Positions 49,171-63,749 are shown, counted from the stretch's first letter. The stretch: DNA of 64,000 bases from Paramecium octaurelia (GCA_905182995.1 CAJJDP010000129.1:86002-150001); one strand, 5' to 3'. A program made the numbers and translations. The notes: generated from the letters alone by a model not told the origin.

Positions 49171-52100
49171 TCATTCTCTTAGTACACTTCTTGTATTTGG
49201 GCCGAGACTGAGATAAACAATTCGAGGACTCAATGGATCCTCGGCAACTTGGAATTCGTCTCTTTGGTTTCGAGGGTCTAATTTTTCTTCTTCGTTTCTT
49301 TGCTAGTAGAGAGTTTCAACCAACCTGATAGTAGGATTACTCATATTTTATCTCCGTTACATCGAACTATTCAACTAGGATTAAGAGTCAATCATGTCGC
49401 CTCTTATTCCATCACCTCTATAGGAAAATATAGGACTAGGACTAGAGACTCCTCCACGTCTCTTATAGAAAGATTCTGGCGAATGATTTTCAGTATATCT
49501 AAAAGTTAGATGATTTCTTACTCCTTTGCCTTTATAACTCTTGCTACTTTTACCATTAAGGGCTTCCTAACTTTCTTCCAAATCTCTCTAACCTTCCTCT
49601 GTTTCTCTGACTTTGTGGTTAGCAGTTTCTAAAAACATGGGTAGTTGTCAACTAAGTAAGGACACTTATTTCGAATCAATGTTTTTAATTTATCTAACAA
49701 TTCTTGATACTGAGCTAAATATGAAACTATGATTTCAATGACGAGCTCAAAAATGTAGAGCAGGTTAATGGCTGCTGTGATGATATAGAATGGCCACACA
49801 ATTTCATATTAACCTCCAACTTACGCAGAATATATGGTTGAGCACAATATGATAGAAATGGAGCAGACTACAGTGCAGTACGTATCTAAACGATTCAGTT
49901 TAACAACGGAGTAGGGATTAATTTTGTTACTTAGGACGTGATATAGAAATACGATTAAAAGTATTAGGGATGCCTTGATACTTACTTAATCTTCATAATA
50001 ATTGAGGGCTATGATGATTGTTTGTTTTTATATTAATTTGATGGTCTCCCAATAGTAAGCATTGATTTTGTACTCATTGTATAAAAACCCCCAGATATTC
50101 CTTACCGAAATTTCCTTGAGTTTGCCTCTTCTTTAATTCTTGAAGACTTGATACCATAAGGTCAGAGGAATTACAAACCCAATGATCAGGAGGATAGGCA
50201 CTATTACAAAGATAAGCCACTTTTGATGAGTTTTAGATTAAAACAAATAGGCTACATTTCCTTAGACAAACTCAACTCCCGATATTGATCTCCTACTTAA
50301 CTGGGATATCATACTAGGTTGATATAATATAAATAGAGATACGTCTAAATCAAGTTAGGCTGCATGTAGATGTAAAAGTATATAAGGGTGGTACTGATAA
50401 CTCCCATATTGAATTTGGACATTTTGAGCACAACTATGAAGAAATAGATAAAATAGATGATGAAAATGAAGAAGAAGGGTGTTGCCAACATCCAAATAAA
50501 TTCCAAATACATGATTGTCATATCTGACATTGTCATCAAAAAGCAATCTAGCGAATACACCATGCTCTGAGTTGGGTTACCGACACTATTAGTTGATTGC
50601 TGAATCTCAGGTGGAAGGGTAAGTTAAAATGTGAAAACACTCGAAATAATCTAGGCATAGTTGGTTAATAGCTTAATCAGAATTGTGGACATGATTCTAA
50701 TACTAGTAGGAATACCAAAGGCTTCCAATGCTTTGACTTATAAGTTGAATGAATCCGTATCATCTGCATTACTCTTAACTGTTATTATCCCCAATACTAA
50801 GGTGCTATTTGATATATGAATAAGTTTACAAGAGTGCAATAATCACAATAATAATGATGTTCCATTTAACATCAGCGCAACTTCCACAATTATATTACGA
50901 ACTTACTGAATAAGATCCATCTCCTCTTGTGTTATATAGATCACATTGTTCACATAAGGCTCCAATGTGACCTTCAATGCATGTTTGATCCCCATATTTC
51001 CATCCTCCCAAACAATTAGTAGGCAGATGATAACAATATTCGATTTTAGTACTATTGAATACATATCTCCAATATTGTGGTTTCATTTGTACAGTGAATC
51101 TCTAAACTTGAATTGTGCTCACATCATCCTTAAAATAACAGAAAGATTATCCCTCCAAAACCTAAAAATAATTCTATGTATCATCACATTATCTACATTA
51201 ATTCAAATAGATGTACTCTCCTACTTAACATTTATAAGTTCTGATATTCATTCTCAATTCATAATCTGTTATTGTGTTTTTCATCTTATATGGAAAGGAG
51301 TCAGAGTATGAGATAATCTAAATAAAATTGCAAGTAAATGATAATTAATAGTAAAGAGAAGGGTCTGCATAGGGGTCAAAATCTATAACTAGCTCATTAA
51401 TGAATTTCTCATTTTTGGTGGAATCAGTCACCTAGATGGTTAAGAGATCAGTAAATGTTGTATTTTCCATAGGATTTGACTCATTCATTATTCTATATTT
51501 TGCAGTTAGATTGTATTAGGCTCCAGAAAATAAAATTGTTTTTTCCAACTAAGAATTCATCAACGTAATGGACATATTGATATTCAAAGGTATGAATGTT
51601 TCGGCAAGTTTGTCAAAATAAGAGTAATTTTCAAAGCTTTACCCACTAGGTAGCATCAAATATTTTGTAAAATTAGTGATACCTGGTGCTTTGTAAGGTT
51701 TTATATAAATTTCTTCAATAATCTTTGTATCGGTTTTCAGTTTCTCCACTGCTCTCAAATATCTAACACCATCATATTTAAAAGCCAATCTTCTGGCTCT
51801 AAACTCGGCTATGTTTGATAACGTCGAATAGTCTTTTCTATAATTGAATAAGATAACTGTATTGCTATTTATTAATTCAGGAATTATTGGATTAACACTT
51901 GTTCTCAGAGGGTACGATAAATTCACACTCTATAGGACATTGTCAGTCACTAATATATTGGAAAAAAAAATGTAATTTTCAAATCCATTATTGATTTCCA
52001 TCTAATATGACTATACTTGAGTTGTATTAGTAAGGATGAAATTATTAATTATTGCCTAATAGTTAAATATTAGCAAGCCTGAATACAACCAGTAATTTCC

Positions 52101-55100
52101 TAAATGATTTACAAAATTCTCTATGTAGATTGGATATTTTTCGTAGCTTTAACTACTACTTTGTTGAAGCAAACGCTGTTACTCCTTCGATGGTTAAATT
52201 TTAAAATGCTAGTACCCACTGCTTTCGATAAAGAAAATATCGCTAATCAACAGAGTCTTATTATTTTTTGCATAAATATTAACTACTATTTCAAAAGAGG
52301 TATCCAAGTAATCATATGCACTTGCAAGTACGGTTACACTCTTGATGTGTTAAGTCTGAGACATCTTACTCCCATCCAACTGATATCCATGAAAGAGATC
52401 CATTAAGGTTACTCCTCCTGAGTTGAAAGAGTATTAAAGTAACAAATTTAAATTGCAATCCCCATTGTTTTAAAACTTAGTATCAGATATCGCAGACTAT
52501 ATCCCTCTTCTTAAAAACTGTTTCTAGTTGCAGCTTACATGTGCTGATTCAACTTTCATATCCAAAAGACTTTAACAGTTAGTAGTAGATGTATATGGAT
52601 AAACAGTCAGAGTATCAAAATAGATTTGATTCAGAATGATGTAAGATAAAGCATATAAGTTATTATTCCCAAAGTAGAATGCATTATAATAGATTCTTTT
52701 GGCTTAATAAATTAAAATGTTGTGAACTGTGCAACGAAAGCATTCTATCATTGAAATCAAACCAAAGTAGTAAGTAGAATATATTTTGAAATTTTACAAT
52801 TTGATATTCCCATTCTAAGTTACCACCAACATACTCTTCTCCTTTATTAACGTTTAATAGTCGGATTTGAATCCTTTGAATTCCCCGAAATATTACTTTA
52901 TAACGGATGACTCCATTTTCCAAATAAGATTGTCTACAAGTAAATTTGAAATGTCTTAATTACTGAACTACACATAGAAAAACGAACCCATGAGAGACAT
53001 CACATTGTTAAGTTTTAGATTCTTCATCTCTATATTGTTAAGCTTCTGTGAAGCATCAAAGTATATAGCCCCTCCATAGAGTTTTGCCATTACTTTATCA
53101 AATATGCAATCGTACAATCTCAATTAAATTTCAGCATCTGATCCATCTATCACCAAGGCTCCTCCCTTACCTTCTAAATTTGCAGATAAATCAGTTTTTA
53201 AATTCAGAAATTGACAGTTATTGATGTTTATTCTCCCCTTATTAATAGTTTAGATGTATAGTCCTCCTCCATACAATGCAGTTGATGAATCAAAAATGCA
53301 ATTTTAAATCAGGATGTTATCTCCTCTGTAAAATCCATTCCCTCCATTCGATAATATTTTGTAAATTTCCTTTATTTGCTCGATATATACTTCCTCACCG
53401 TATGAATCACTTATTTTGTTATAAATCAATTCTAAATCATCAAAGTTATTATTTTTATATGAATTATCCTTCACAGTTACCTATTAGGCATAAAAATATG
53501 ACATCGAATATGTTGTATTTATTGCTTAATTATTGATGAATTGATTGTTGTTTATTACTATAGAACCGTAAAGATTGGAAATCATTAAGACTGTTCCTAA
53601 TAATGAATTCTGGTCTGAACTGTATGAATACAAGATGTTGTTAGATGCTTGATTATACTGAAATGTAATCGTAGATTCAGAATTTGAAATAAATTTGATG
53701 ATGCCAGAATTCACCGAAGATGATTCAATTAATAAATTATTATCAAAGAACTGACTATTTTAAATCGTCACAGTGATCTTATTGCCATCATTCTCTTCAA
53801 AACCAATCATATAATTATCAACCACACTCAAACTTGAAATTTATAAACTATCTATCAATACTGATCTTGAGTTTACAATCTCAATAATAGGTGTATATAA
53901 CTGAAGATCATAATAGTTATTTTAGCAAGATAAGGAAGGCTATATAATGATTTAGGCTTCAGCCTTTTAAGTTATCACGCTCTTTCTTATTTCTATTGAT
54001 TCAAATTATAAAAACAACTCTATGATTCCTGTCAATTTAATAATGTTCAAGTCGTTAAGAGCCAATTTTTTACCTTCTAAATACACCAAAGATTTTTGAT
54101 AGTTGCTCTTTTTTAGAGAATCTTTATTCAAAATATTTCCTTTTATTGAGAAGCCTTAGATATCAATTTAAGTATTAGTATTGTTCTTTAAAATGATGAA
54201 TTAGTTATAATTAGAATAGGAGATTTACTCAAATAACAGTTGTTTCCAAGTCAATACTAAATCCTCATTAATTTAATTGTAATTCTCATCATAATTTGTG
54301 AAGAATGTGCCAAAGTAAATAATACTTTTAGTTATCTTAATATTTTATAAGTTGAATCCCTAGGAATACATCAAAGAAGTTTCATTATATAATATATTAG
54401 ATTCTAAAAAGCAATCAACTAAATTTGAAATCTTAGTTCTTAAATCAAACAAATAGTTGGATCCAAATAGATTACTCTCACTTAGACTGAACTACAATAA
54501 GTTAAGTACTCCTATCATTTTATTTGAGTTTCTTGTTACAAGGAAGGATGAATTGAAAAGCTTAGCCTTCATCTCAATGTCTTCAAGTTTGATATTAAAA
54601 TCAAAGTTTGATGGATTTGAAATTTCAAAGAGATTTAAATTTTTTAAGGTTGAATCCAATATTTGCAATTAATTGACTTCTAAACTGAAATCTGTTGTGA
54701 AAATCGATAGATTAAATAATCCAAAATTAAACAGTTTAACATTGGTTATCTAGAAGTTCTATATGATTATGGTCTAAACTTATTGTAGTTTGAATTAGAA
54801 AGCATTATTCTCATATTCATTATTCAAGGCAGTATATTAGCAATCCTTAATTTAAATTTAGAAATGGGAATTATATGATGTTGCATCTAATACTTAAACA
54901 TTGTTATTTCCAAAGAATATTATATTTTAAAAAACCAAAGTTGAATAATTTTACAATTATAGCAAATCAGGCAAATGGAGCTTCAATTAATCTTCAGAAT
55001 AAAATTTAACGTTGATCCTCTAGAGATTAAAAATGTATTTCACGAATTTCTAATTTAAAATAAACTTATTATTATCAAAAGAGCAGTCTCCTGTACTGGA

Positions 55101-58100
55101 TATTAATTTAATATCAATTGATATTTGTTAAATTTAAAATTGGTTCAACTATTCTAAAAATTATTGATTCAAGAAATTTAATTCGAATTGATTTACGAAA
55201 TCGCCTAAATAGTAATTGTAAATATGATAGTCTTCAGTTTCATCATCATTATCTAGAAATTCATCTTTCCAACAATAAAGGTTTATTTAAAGATTAAAGC
55301 TCTTGTAACAATTCTCAATGGTATTGCAGTCTAATGCAATTTGATTAGACATCACTGGTTTAGTTTTAGTTGGTTTGTAGCACTGGTTTGAATGTTTCTT
55401 AAATGTGGATATTGAGAGATCAAAAAAAGGATTTATTTTTAAGATCTCTTCTTGAGTCCTTTCAGAACAGGCTAAACAATTGGAGGGGCATTCTAAACAA
55501 TTAGCATCCAGATTAGTTTAAGTAGTAGGAATACATTTAATGCATACATTCTTATTATTAATTGCTTTGCATTCTTAACAATTTGATGGGCATTCATTAA
55601 TACAAGCACCATTATTGGTAACATATCCATCTTGACAATCTTTACAAAATAATTCAAATAAATCTTAGGGTATTTTGAGTAAAGAATCTAAATACTCCTT
55701 TAATAGTCCTTATTAATAGAAAGAAATTAGTGAGATTGAAATTCTATTATTGTTCAAAGGTAATAAATTATATGCACAATCTTTACAATTAGAGGGACAT
55801 GGTAAACAAGTTCCAGAAAGCAAATCAATATACTACCCATACGGACATTAAACACAAAATTCTTGAGTAAAATCTGCATTATCTTTAATACACATAGTGC
55901 ATGGTGAGGTACATGCAGTTTTTATTAATGTTGAATCTGTACCGAATAAACAAATAGTTTTATCAATTTAATAACTGCAAGTAGCAGGAAGTGTTTCAGT
56001 GGTGCATTTATTAGCAACTGTATCATAATTGTTTTTGGAACAGAAACTGCAATATGGTTGAGTTATAAGTTGAGTTAAGGGATCAAATAAGTAAGGTATT
56101 GACGATCTAACTCCTTACTTATTGTGTTCATTTAGACAATCAGTTATTTCATAGGTTTCGCAATTGTATCCATCATCGGATATCTTGTAATTCTGTTAAC
56201 AGATCAAGCATCTGTTACTATTCTCCTAATAGGTGCACTTGAGACAATTGAATCCACATTATTATGTTGCACTGGTTGACAATAAGCATTTCTGAAGGAT
56301 AGAATTGAAATAGTAATTGGATTAACATTAAGTGCAGACTTGATTTGTACAGATATTGCAGAATTGATCACATAATCTACATTCCCCATCTTTAAAATAA
56401 TAGTCTATATAAATTATGCATGTATAGATTACTTGATTTGCATCTCACTTTGATCAATTAACCAAAATTAGTATATTTATAAGATTAACAATCGTCTTCA
56501 TTGCAAATATCAGAGCAACCTATGCAAATATTGATGGATCCTGAATTGATGTCCATAATATACTGCTATGGTTCTTATTCCACTCTCATATAGGTTGATC
56601 CCAAAGTAAGAGGATCATTCACTTCATATTTGTATGTACATTTCATACTATATTACCAGTTTTATTGATTTTCGAAGCAGTCTCCACAAAGGATTGTAGT
56701 ACCAATTTGAGCGAATGGACTAATATTAATTAATATTTAATTATACCAATCTATGCAACGCCCTTGCTCATTGTAATTTACAAAAAATTAACCATAATAA
56801 CATTAAATTTAATCTTCTTTATTTTCTTTGATTGAAAAAAAGTCTCCAAGAGAAATTACTAATTATAAACAATCTAATTACATCTGCATTTCCTTTGAAA
56901 GGCAAATTAAAAATAATTGGCTTGGCAAAGGCATTGATGATTGGAAAGTTCACGATTATCAGTCGCTTCACATTGTGTACAAAAAGTTTAGGTTGGTCCA
57001 TCACAAAGTTTACAAGTGTTATCGCATTCTAAAGTAAATCATCAATCAAAATATTTTACATAATTCAAAAGCATAAGGCCTTTTTATACAAGAATTAATT
57101 TTGGATTCTCCAATTTGCCCTGAAAAATATTAAGATAATTTATTATTTGATCCTAAATAAAAGTATAAATCTGATCCGGCGAAAAATAATATTAGGTTCA
57201 AGTATCTTTTCTCGATTTTCTAATTCGCAGAGGGAAAGTACACATCTATTCCTGTCTGTTAAGTTTGCTCTCTATCGTACATTATTGTAATAAAATGCCA
57301 TTAAGATACAAGAATTACTGTAGTGTCCACCTTGACTTATGCGTCCTTTGAATAATAGAGATGCTATTCATAGGATTGGAGTGTCAACTATATTTCGACA
57401 TTCAGTCCTCCATCAAGAACAACACACCTCAAATCTAAGAGCAAATTTCTTGGATCAATTATATTAAATGTTGTTATGTTTTCATCTCTAATTTATAACA
57501 TGTGATAAATTTTATTTGCCTAAAAGGATTAATTATTACACGTACATTATTGATTGAAAGTTTATACCAACCTTAAAATTCAAATGTATTCTCTAATTTA
57601 AAATTGCTCTTCAAAATCTAAGTTTACGATGTCTAAATGCCACTAATCAGTTTTTGCTGAGTCGGAGTACAGACTAGGACACCTTAAATGCATGTGTCCA
57701 GATTAAGCTTAAATTAAGGGATGGTGATGTCCAGGGATCCTTGAAATACATTTATGGATGAAATCAATCCAGGAAAGGCATTGAAGTACAAATTTTAGTA
57801 GTAATCTGAAAACTTAAATTAAATTCAAAAAATACATATCCTTAACCTCCTATACTCAATTGAATCTTTGCTTATTCGATGTCAAATCTACTCTCGATCA
57901 CTGTATAGGACGAAACCATATAATTATAGATAAAATGATATATTTTCCTATCAACAGGTACTATTTTATAGAATTTGTATTGCCAAATTCCATCTAAAAA
58001 ATTTAAATTAAAAGTTTCTGTCGAGGAAATATTCTAATCGGCATTGATTATCATTGTTTATAGATTCTAATTGTTGGAATCTAAATATGTAAATATTCGG

Positions 58101-58403
58101 AACAATTTTGCTTATTCTTCATAAAGTCTAAATAGTAATGACCCTGACGCAACTTATTCGCTTTCGGTCGAGCTACCATAAAAATATTAGGTTTAAATTT
58201 TTGTTTTGGGTTCATACTTAAACCAAAAAGAGAATGACACTTCTTAATGGAAATCAAATTCCTCCGAGATTTGTTAATAATTTTGATCCAGGTTCACAAG
58301 ATTCATTATTGGTTGAGCACATTCAGCCTACAGAACAGTGCTATATAATATATCCCCTACTAAATTACATAATCCCAGCAAGAATGGTTAATTAAGTGAT
58401 CAT
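49171..58403 (-). CDS. Giant cysteine-rich multi-pass surface protein
   Basis: About 3000 residues on the minus strand. The signal peptide is MITQLTILAGIITVLQAEC, reached through a 28-nt intron at 58341..58368. A LamG-like domain follows (EVSFSFWFKYEPKT, then DGIWQYKFYKIV). At 55.4-57.0 kb come cysteine-rich growth-factor-receptor-type repeats (CRLCDQFCNICTNQ, LECPSNCLACSE). At 51.4-55.2 kb is a long right-handed beta-helix-like region (GSIVINNNQFINN). An EGF-like knot (GHIGALCEQCD) precedes six or more membrane helices at 49.7-50.9 kb (LEFIWMLATPFFFIFIIYF). The cytoplasmic tail ends TRSVLRE at TGA 49171..49173. One more intron is clear at 50314..50342; others exist and were not all placed. 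Large families with this layout occur in Paramecium; adhesion or surface sensing is inferred. Confidence 0.75.
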
Positions 58404-58472
58404 TTTTAGAGTTAATTAATTTAAATATAAAAATTAGCATCAATCAAAATGGCATCTGAATGATGCCTTATT

Positions 58473-61400
58473 TCACTAACGTCTAATTAATTTTTGTATT
58501 CTTTTGATTTTAGACGCAACAAAGCATTTTAAAGAGTACCCACAATAATTAAATTTTTTAATTTTGAAATTACTCATCTCAAATTAATTCTTATATCTTT
58601 CAATAACACAATCGAAATTATTGTGAGGATAATAGATCTTGAATTTCATCATGCGTTCGAACTTGTTAAAAATCACATTATTCAAAATCAACTCTTAATT
58701 CTAACATTTCAATAATAAAATATATACCTCAGGAGTTGCTAAGGCCTAAAATACAGATTGCTAACCAAGATTGCTCTATTTCGTTCCACTTTTTTATCTC
58801 AATTTGTTGTCATCAGAAAGTGTATTGATACTATTTGTTTTCCTAACCTTATCCCTTGTTTATCCTGATTGTTTCAGAGACCTATTTTATCTTGAATTTG
58901 AAGATTGATTGTTTGAAATATCCCTCGAAAATGAATTCGTGCAAGTTCTGGATCTATTGGTCAATTGTCCCAAAGTACCCTTTTAATTATGTTCCTGAAC
59001 TTGCTATTATTAATTTAATTCCAAAAATAAGTAATCTGATTGAATCTGAGGACTTGTATCTTTCTAATATTGAAAGGTGAGCATGTTCGGAGAATTCCGA
59101 TTTGCTTAATTAAGCACAAATTGCTTGGCATCCTTATTTGATGCATCTTGTAACTGAAGGAGGATCTCTCTTTCATCTTTATCTAACACCGAGCCATTCC
59201 CAAAATTACCCATAAAACCAGCAGTTCTATGACTGGTCTTATGAGAGTTTTCCCTCTTTCTCCTTGCTTAAACTTTGGGGATTATTATTCCCACCTCATC
59301 AGCCTCTTCTTCCTCATTATTCTATTGTTCAATGCTATCCCCATTAAAATTACTACCTGATATGTAGTTGTCTTAACTGGCCTTTTGGAATGGATTAGAA
59401 TTACTCAATTGACTAGCTGAGTTTATTTGATCTATAAGATAAAAGTATGTATTATACTCTCAGAATAAGGAAGTTAGGAAAAATCTGGGAACTCTTCGGA
59501 AATGGCCTCTTGGCTTTGCTTGTGGTTAATTATAGATCTCAATCTCTCTTAATTACGATTAAGATTTCTTAAAGTCAAATATCTTTTTTGTTTTCTTACT
59601 ATAGGTTTACGATGTTATTTGCGACTGTATAAATATCTCTCAAGCACATTTTGTCTTTAAGGGAAATATTGTAAATGTCTGCATTCTACAATGTATTCGC
59701 CTTGAATTCTGCAGTAATAACAATCGAATAAGGATTGATTATAGAGGGAATTATCTCTCATCATACTGAATCTCTCATTATCTTTTGGATAATGCGATAA
59801 TATCTCAATAAAATCCGACCTCTTCAATTTCAACAGAGTTGTAACTCCACAACTAAAAATACTGATATTAGAAGGTATTCCAGAAATAAACGAATGCTAT
59901 CCAAATGCCTAGCCCTCTACAAGTTTTGTCACAGATCTTTTATTATTTGCTAAAGAAGAACCTTGAAATTACACCTTTACTTCTCCTTTCAAAATATAAT
60001 ACAAACTCAAATCCTCAGCCTAATGTTCCTAATTATATTTCAATATATCCTACTATTAAAACATTGTCTTCTGGATTGAATGTCACCTACTCAATCATGT
60101 ACAATAATTGTTATTTGAACTGAGGAGAAAACTTGTTCATTAATTCTATCCTTTCTATCATCTTGGTTCTTAATGCCAGATCAATCTCATCCTACAAAGG
60201 AGGACTCAGCTTTTTCATTAATTACTCCTTCGCTCTACCTAAATCTTCCTATCTATTCTTCATTTAAATCTTACATCAATCCTATAATCTAAGTAAGAGT
60301 AACATCTTCTCAACAAATCTTAATCCTTGCACTTCTCCTAGAAATGTTCAATAAATCCCTTAAGCAACTTTTGCTTCTCTTCTTGGATCTCTATATTGGG
60401 TTTTATCCAAATCCATAATAGAACTAATGTATAAACATAACAAAAGTAGCATATCAACGAAAACACTGAAACTACTATGTGATTATCCTCATTCAAAGTT
60501 AATGCTAAATTAGTTTGTATATTTACAAATGTTTCCATTATGGGTTAAGAGGGAAATTGAGTAACTTATATATAAGGACAAGGATTGATCATCGTCATGG
60601 TCAAATACTCTTATTTAAATGATATTAATACTCTTCAATGCGCAAGTCAGACTCACAATTATGGAGGCCCACAATTATATTATCATCACTATGTATTGGG
60701 TTGATATGTATAAATTCTCAAATGGTTCTGCTATTCGGATCATTTCCACCAGGATCAAGATCACTATCAATAAAATAGTTAAAAGTCGACTCTCCAAATT
60801 TAAATTATAATTAATTAATAATATAATTAGCCTAAATAAATCCAAAAACACTTTATTTTAATTCTTATAATTTTAAGTAATTTTTCCTCTAAATAATTTG
60901 TAAGGGCCTCTTTAAAAATATAAGTCTAATAAAATTGCAAAAATCTTGAAATAATAGAATATCTGAGAAACCGATCCCTAAAGATGAAACACCTTGTGCA
61001 ATGGTATGAGAGTAATTGCAAAGAAGTTGGAGATAAATGTAGTCATAAACATGAACAAGGTGAAATAATAATAGTAAAACGGAGACACTAATTTAATTAT
61101 TCTATTTTTAGTACCTTCCTTAAATTCATGAGTTACAAGAGGATCATTGTATTTTGAAAAATGAATTGAATTTAACAATCGCTGCTTAATTTGGGTTAAG
61201 ATCACTCTCAACCTTCCATTGTCATAACTTGGTTTCTTCGTCTCTGACAACAAATGAGATTTCATCATTATTATTACAGAAGGGGATAGCAATGAATTAT
61301 CTTCTTGAACAGACATAACCTTCTTTGATCCTTCTATATTGATCTGTTAATCATTGTTCTTATAGGAAGCAACATTGGTAAGAGTGGGCACCTTCATTTC

Positions 61401-61493
61401 ATCGTTACTTTGCAAGTCATTTGGTTAATGAGGGAACACTTGATAAAAAGAAGGTTTCAATTAACAATTTTATGGATTGGTTTATCCTCCCAT
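58473..61493 (-). CDS. Cyclic-nucleotide-gated-type ion channel
   Basis: About 965-973 residues. Introns: 59432..59457, 60029..60053, 60249..60274, 60505..60526, and an optional in-frame 27-nt one at 58701..58727. After a polar N terminus come about six membrane helices (YYYYFTLFMFMTTFISNFFA, LLTILLIVILILVEMI, FSLICYFCYVYTLVLLW). The pore loop reads SISLLTHNGNISL. A C-linker follows (RAKEQLMKKLSPPLQDEID, KFSPQFKQQLLYMIE) and then a cyclic-nucleotide-binding beta-roll (LYYILKGEVKVQF, VEGQAFGQHSFISGIPSNIS, TLLKLKRSDF). The long C-terminal tail is polar. The channel fold is clear; the filter and the ligand cassette are unusual, so ion selectivity and cAMP/cGMP binding are uncertain. A family match is CNG/HCN/EAG-type. 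Confidence 0.83.
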
Positions 61494-61820
61494 CAACTCT
61501 TAATTTGTTCTACATTCAAATATATTCCTGATGTACCTTTTTTGTAGATTTTAATGATAATCCCTCTATTCCCTATCCTTAGTCAAGTGGTGTAAGGAGG
61601 TACTTATTAACATAATATAATAATTTTGAAATAATAAACAACAATATATATTGGGCTTTAAAATATTTTTAAAAGATTAATTTGACAATCTTAAAGATTC
61701 TTTATTTTATGAGCTAATTATTAAGGCTTGAAAAATATTATAATTATATATTTTATAATTTTTAGAAAATAATGAAAAAAGGGGAATTTTGGGAATTATT
61801 GGAAGAACAATTTGAAATAA
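61494..61820. other. Intergenic stretch
   Basis: About 330 bp of AT-rich spacer between the channel start and the stop of the next minus gene. The minus frame stays open somewhat upstream of the chosen channel start (61493), so a few extra N-terminal codons are possible. Nothing else was seen. Confidence 0.5.
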
Positions 61821-63749
61821 TCAAACTAAAATACTCTCTAATTCTTCCATTAATTATTATTCAGAAGTCAATTTGTTTATTTTCTTATGCTTTGAAATTT
61901 AATATTAATCCATTGGCTATTAAATTAATTTTTGTTAATATTATGCTTATTATTTTACTCTCTTCTAAACATATTATTAATGCTGATAGAATCCTGGGGG
62001 TCTCCCTAATCTTCGTTATTAATAGGGTTATTTAGTAGTTTTATATTCAATTTCTGATATGATACTCTGCAATTGCTGTTTAAGTTATATTTCATTGCTC
62101 ATATCAACAACTTTTGCTTGATCAAACTGTATTAACTCTAATAATATGGATGCTATTTTCTAATCAAAACTGTTCTAATCGGTCTTCGTCTTTTAGAACT
62201 GAGTAATAAAATTGTCAATTTTACATTTGGTGTCTTCCTCATTTAAAATCTTCTCTAAATCACTTTTTATTAAATTTTAAAATTCCAATATTATTTCTAA
62301 CATTTTCAATATGATTTCTTTTATTTACATGTCTTATTTTGCTATTTAAGAATGGTAAAAGGCTTTAGAGTAAGTTTGAGACTTCGCTAGAGTTTAAAAG
62401 TTATAATGAACCAGAGCAAGAAATAAATTGAACACCTTATCTTACTAACATTATATTATTAATTCCTTTGAAATACTGATTAATATATTTTCATTATTAA
62501 AATCCAAATACGTTATAATTATTGGAAATGGAAATCTAAGTGTAATCATCTCAGTCATTATCTTATTAAATATAAGCAGAGATTCAATTTAATGTTATTA
62601 AATAAGTTCTTTTTTCTCATGAGTTCTAAAGAAGTTCTTTTTAATAAAAGATGGTATATTAACAGGACGAAAATCCAATATTGATTTTTCAGTTGTTTAA
62701 CAATATTAAATGATTTAAGACAGGCCTTAATAAAATAGTTCAGCTTAATCGACTTAATGACGATATTTTGCAAGCTAAGAATAAACTTCTATGAATTTAT
62801 TTGATTCAACCAAATGCTATAAGTCTATCATCAAATACTTTTTTTATTCTAAAATTAGATCTAGATTCCTTTAAAAAATATTAAAGTTTGTTTCAACCAA
62901 TTCATCTTCATATCTGGGGAATATTTTCTCTACATAATAATTCATGTCAGATAAACTTAAGGTGCTTTAATTTATCAATTAATCTATATTCATTAAATAA
63001 TTAAAATTTGAGAGTTATCTTTTATGATATATTTATTTATACACCTCATTAGTAATTAAGAATTCAATAAAGAATTATTAGGTATCTCTATTCATATAGA
63101 ACCTTGTGCATAAAAGCAATGAAGTCAAAGGAATTCCTATTTTTAAAGCTTGCATAATTGCAATCATTTACGCTTTAAATTAAATGAAATACTTGAAATC
63201 TTCAGTTATTACATAAATATTTGGAGTCTGCTATATTATTTGTTGCACTTATTCAAATATTATATTATTGTTTACGTTATTACTCTACTTCTTTTTCTAA
63301 AAATCGTATAATTTATAATAAAAAGCATAAAATGCCTTGCTATTCAGAATTTCCTCAGTTAATGAACCCAAATTCTCTAGACACAATTACAAAATCTTAA
63401 TAATGAGTTCCAGCTCTGTATATTCAGGCACATCTATTGTAAACTTTTCAATTAAATCAACATTATAGGCTTTTGTCAATAATTTTAATAATTAATCTGT
63501 CTTTCTTATTTTGATTTTGCCCTTCTATTCAGAAAAGAACAAATGGTTTAATATCTTTGGAAAGACTATATTTTTTAAAGTCAAGAAACTCAAAGTCATT
63601 AAAATTTTTTGTTCTTTTTATTTGTTACTTGATGAATCAGAGCTGCTTCCAGTTTAATTACTCTCAAACTAATTCATATTTTTTTAAGTGGATAATTGCT
63701 TTTTATGTACTAATGATGACTTTATGAAAATCCTTCTAAAATTCATCAT
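61821..63749 (-). CDS. Helical protein with AT-hook-like motif, intronless
   Basis: 642 residues in one uninterrupted frame, unusual for a gene of this size here. It starts MMNFRRIFIKSSLVHKKQ (a later in-frame Met at 63677 is an alternative). An upstream in-frame TGA limits the start. The bulk is alpha-helical (ENLGSLTEEILNSKAFYAFY, KYFIQFKAQMIAIMQALKI) without membrane helices. Near the C terminus is QQRRLGRPPGFYQHQQ, an AT-hook-like GRPPG core flanked by basic and Gln-rich residues, which suggests minor-groove DNA binding in the nucleus (inference). The tail ends LMEELESILV at TGA 61821..61823. No family was recognised. A + frame at 61772..62035 is its antisense shadow. Confidence 0.75.

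Noticed and set aside
49300..49509. 69-codon + ORF
   Set aside because: Antisense to the cytoplasmic tail of the giant surface protein, whose minus frame is continuous to TGA 49171.
58856..59080. 74-codon + ORF
   Set aside because: Antisense to the C-terminal tail of the channel gene.
61772..62035. 87-codon + ORF with hydrophobic runs
   Set aside because: Antisense shadow of the long intronless minus gene 61821..63749.
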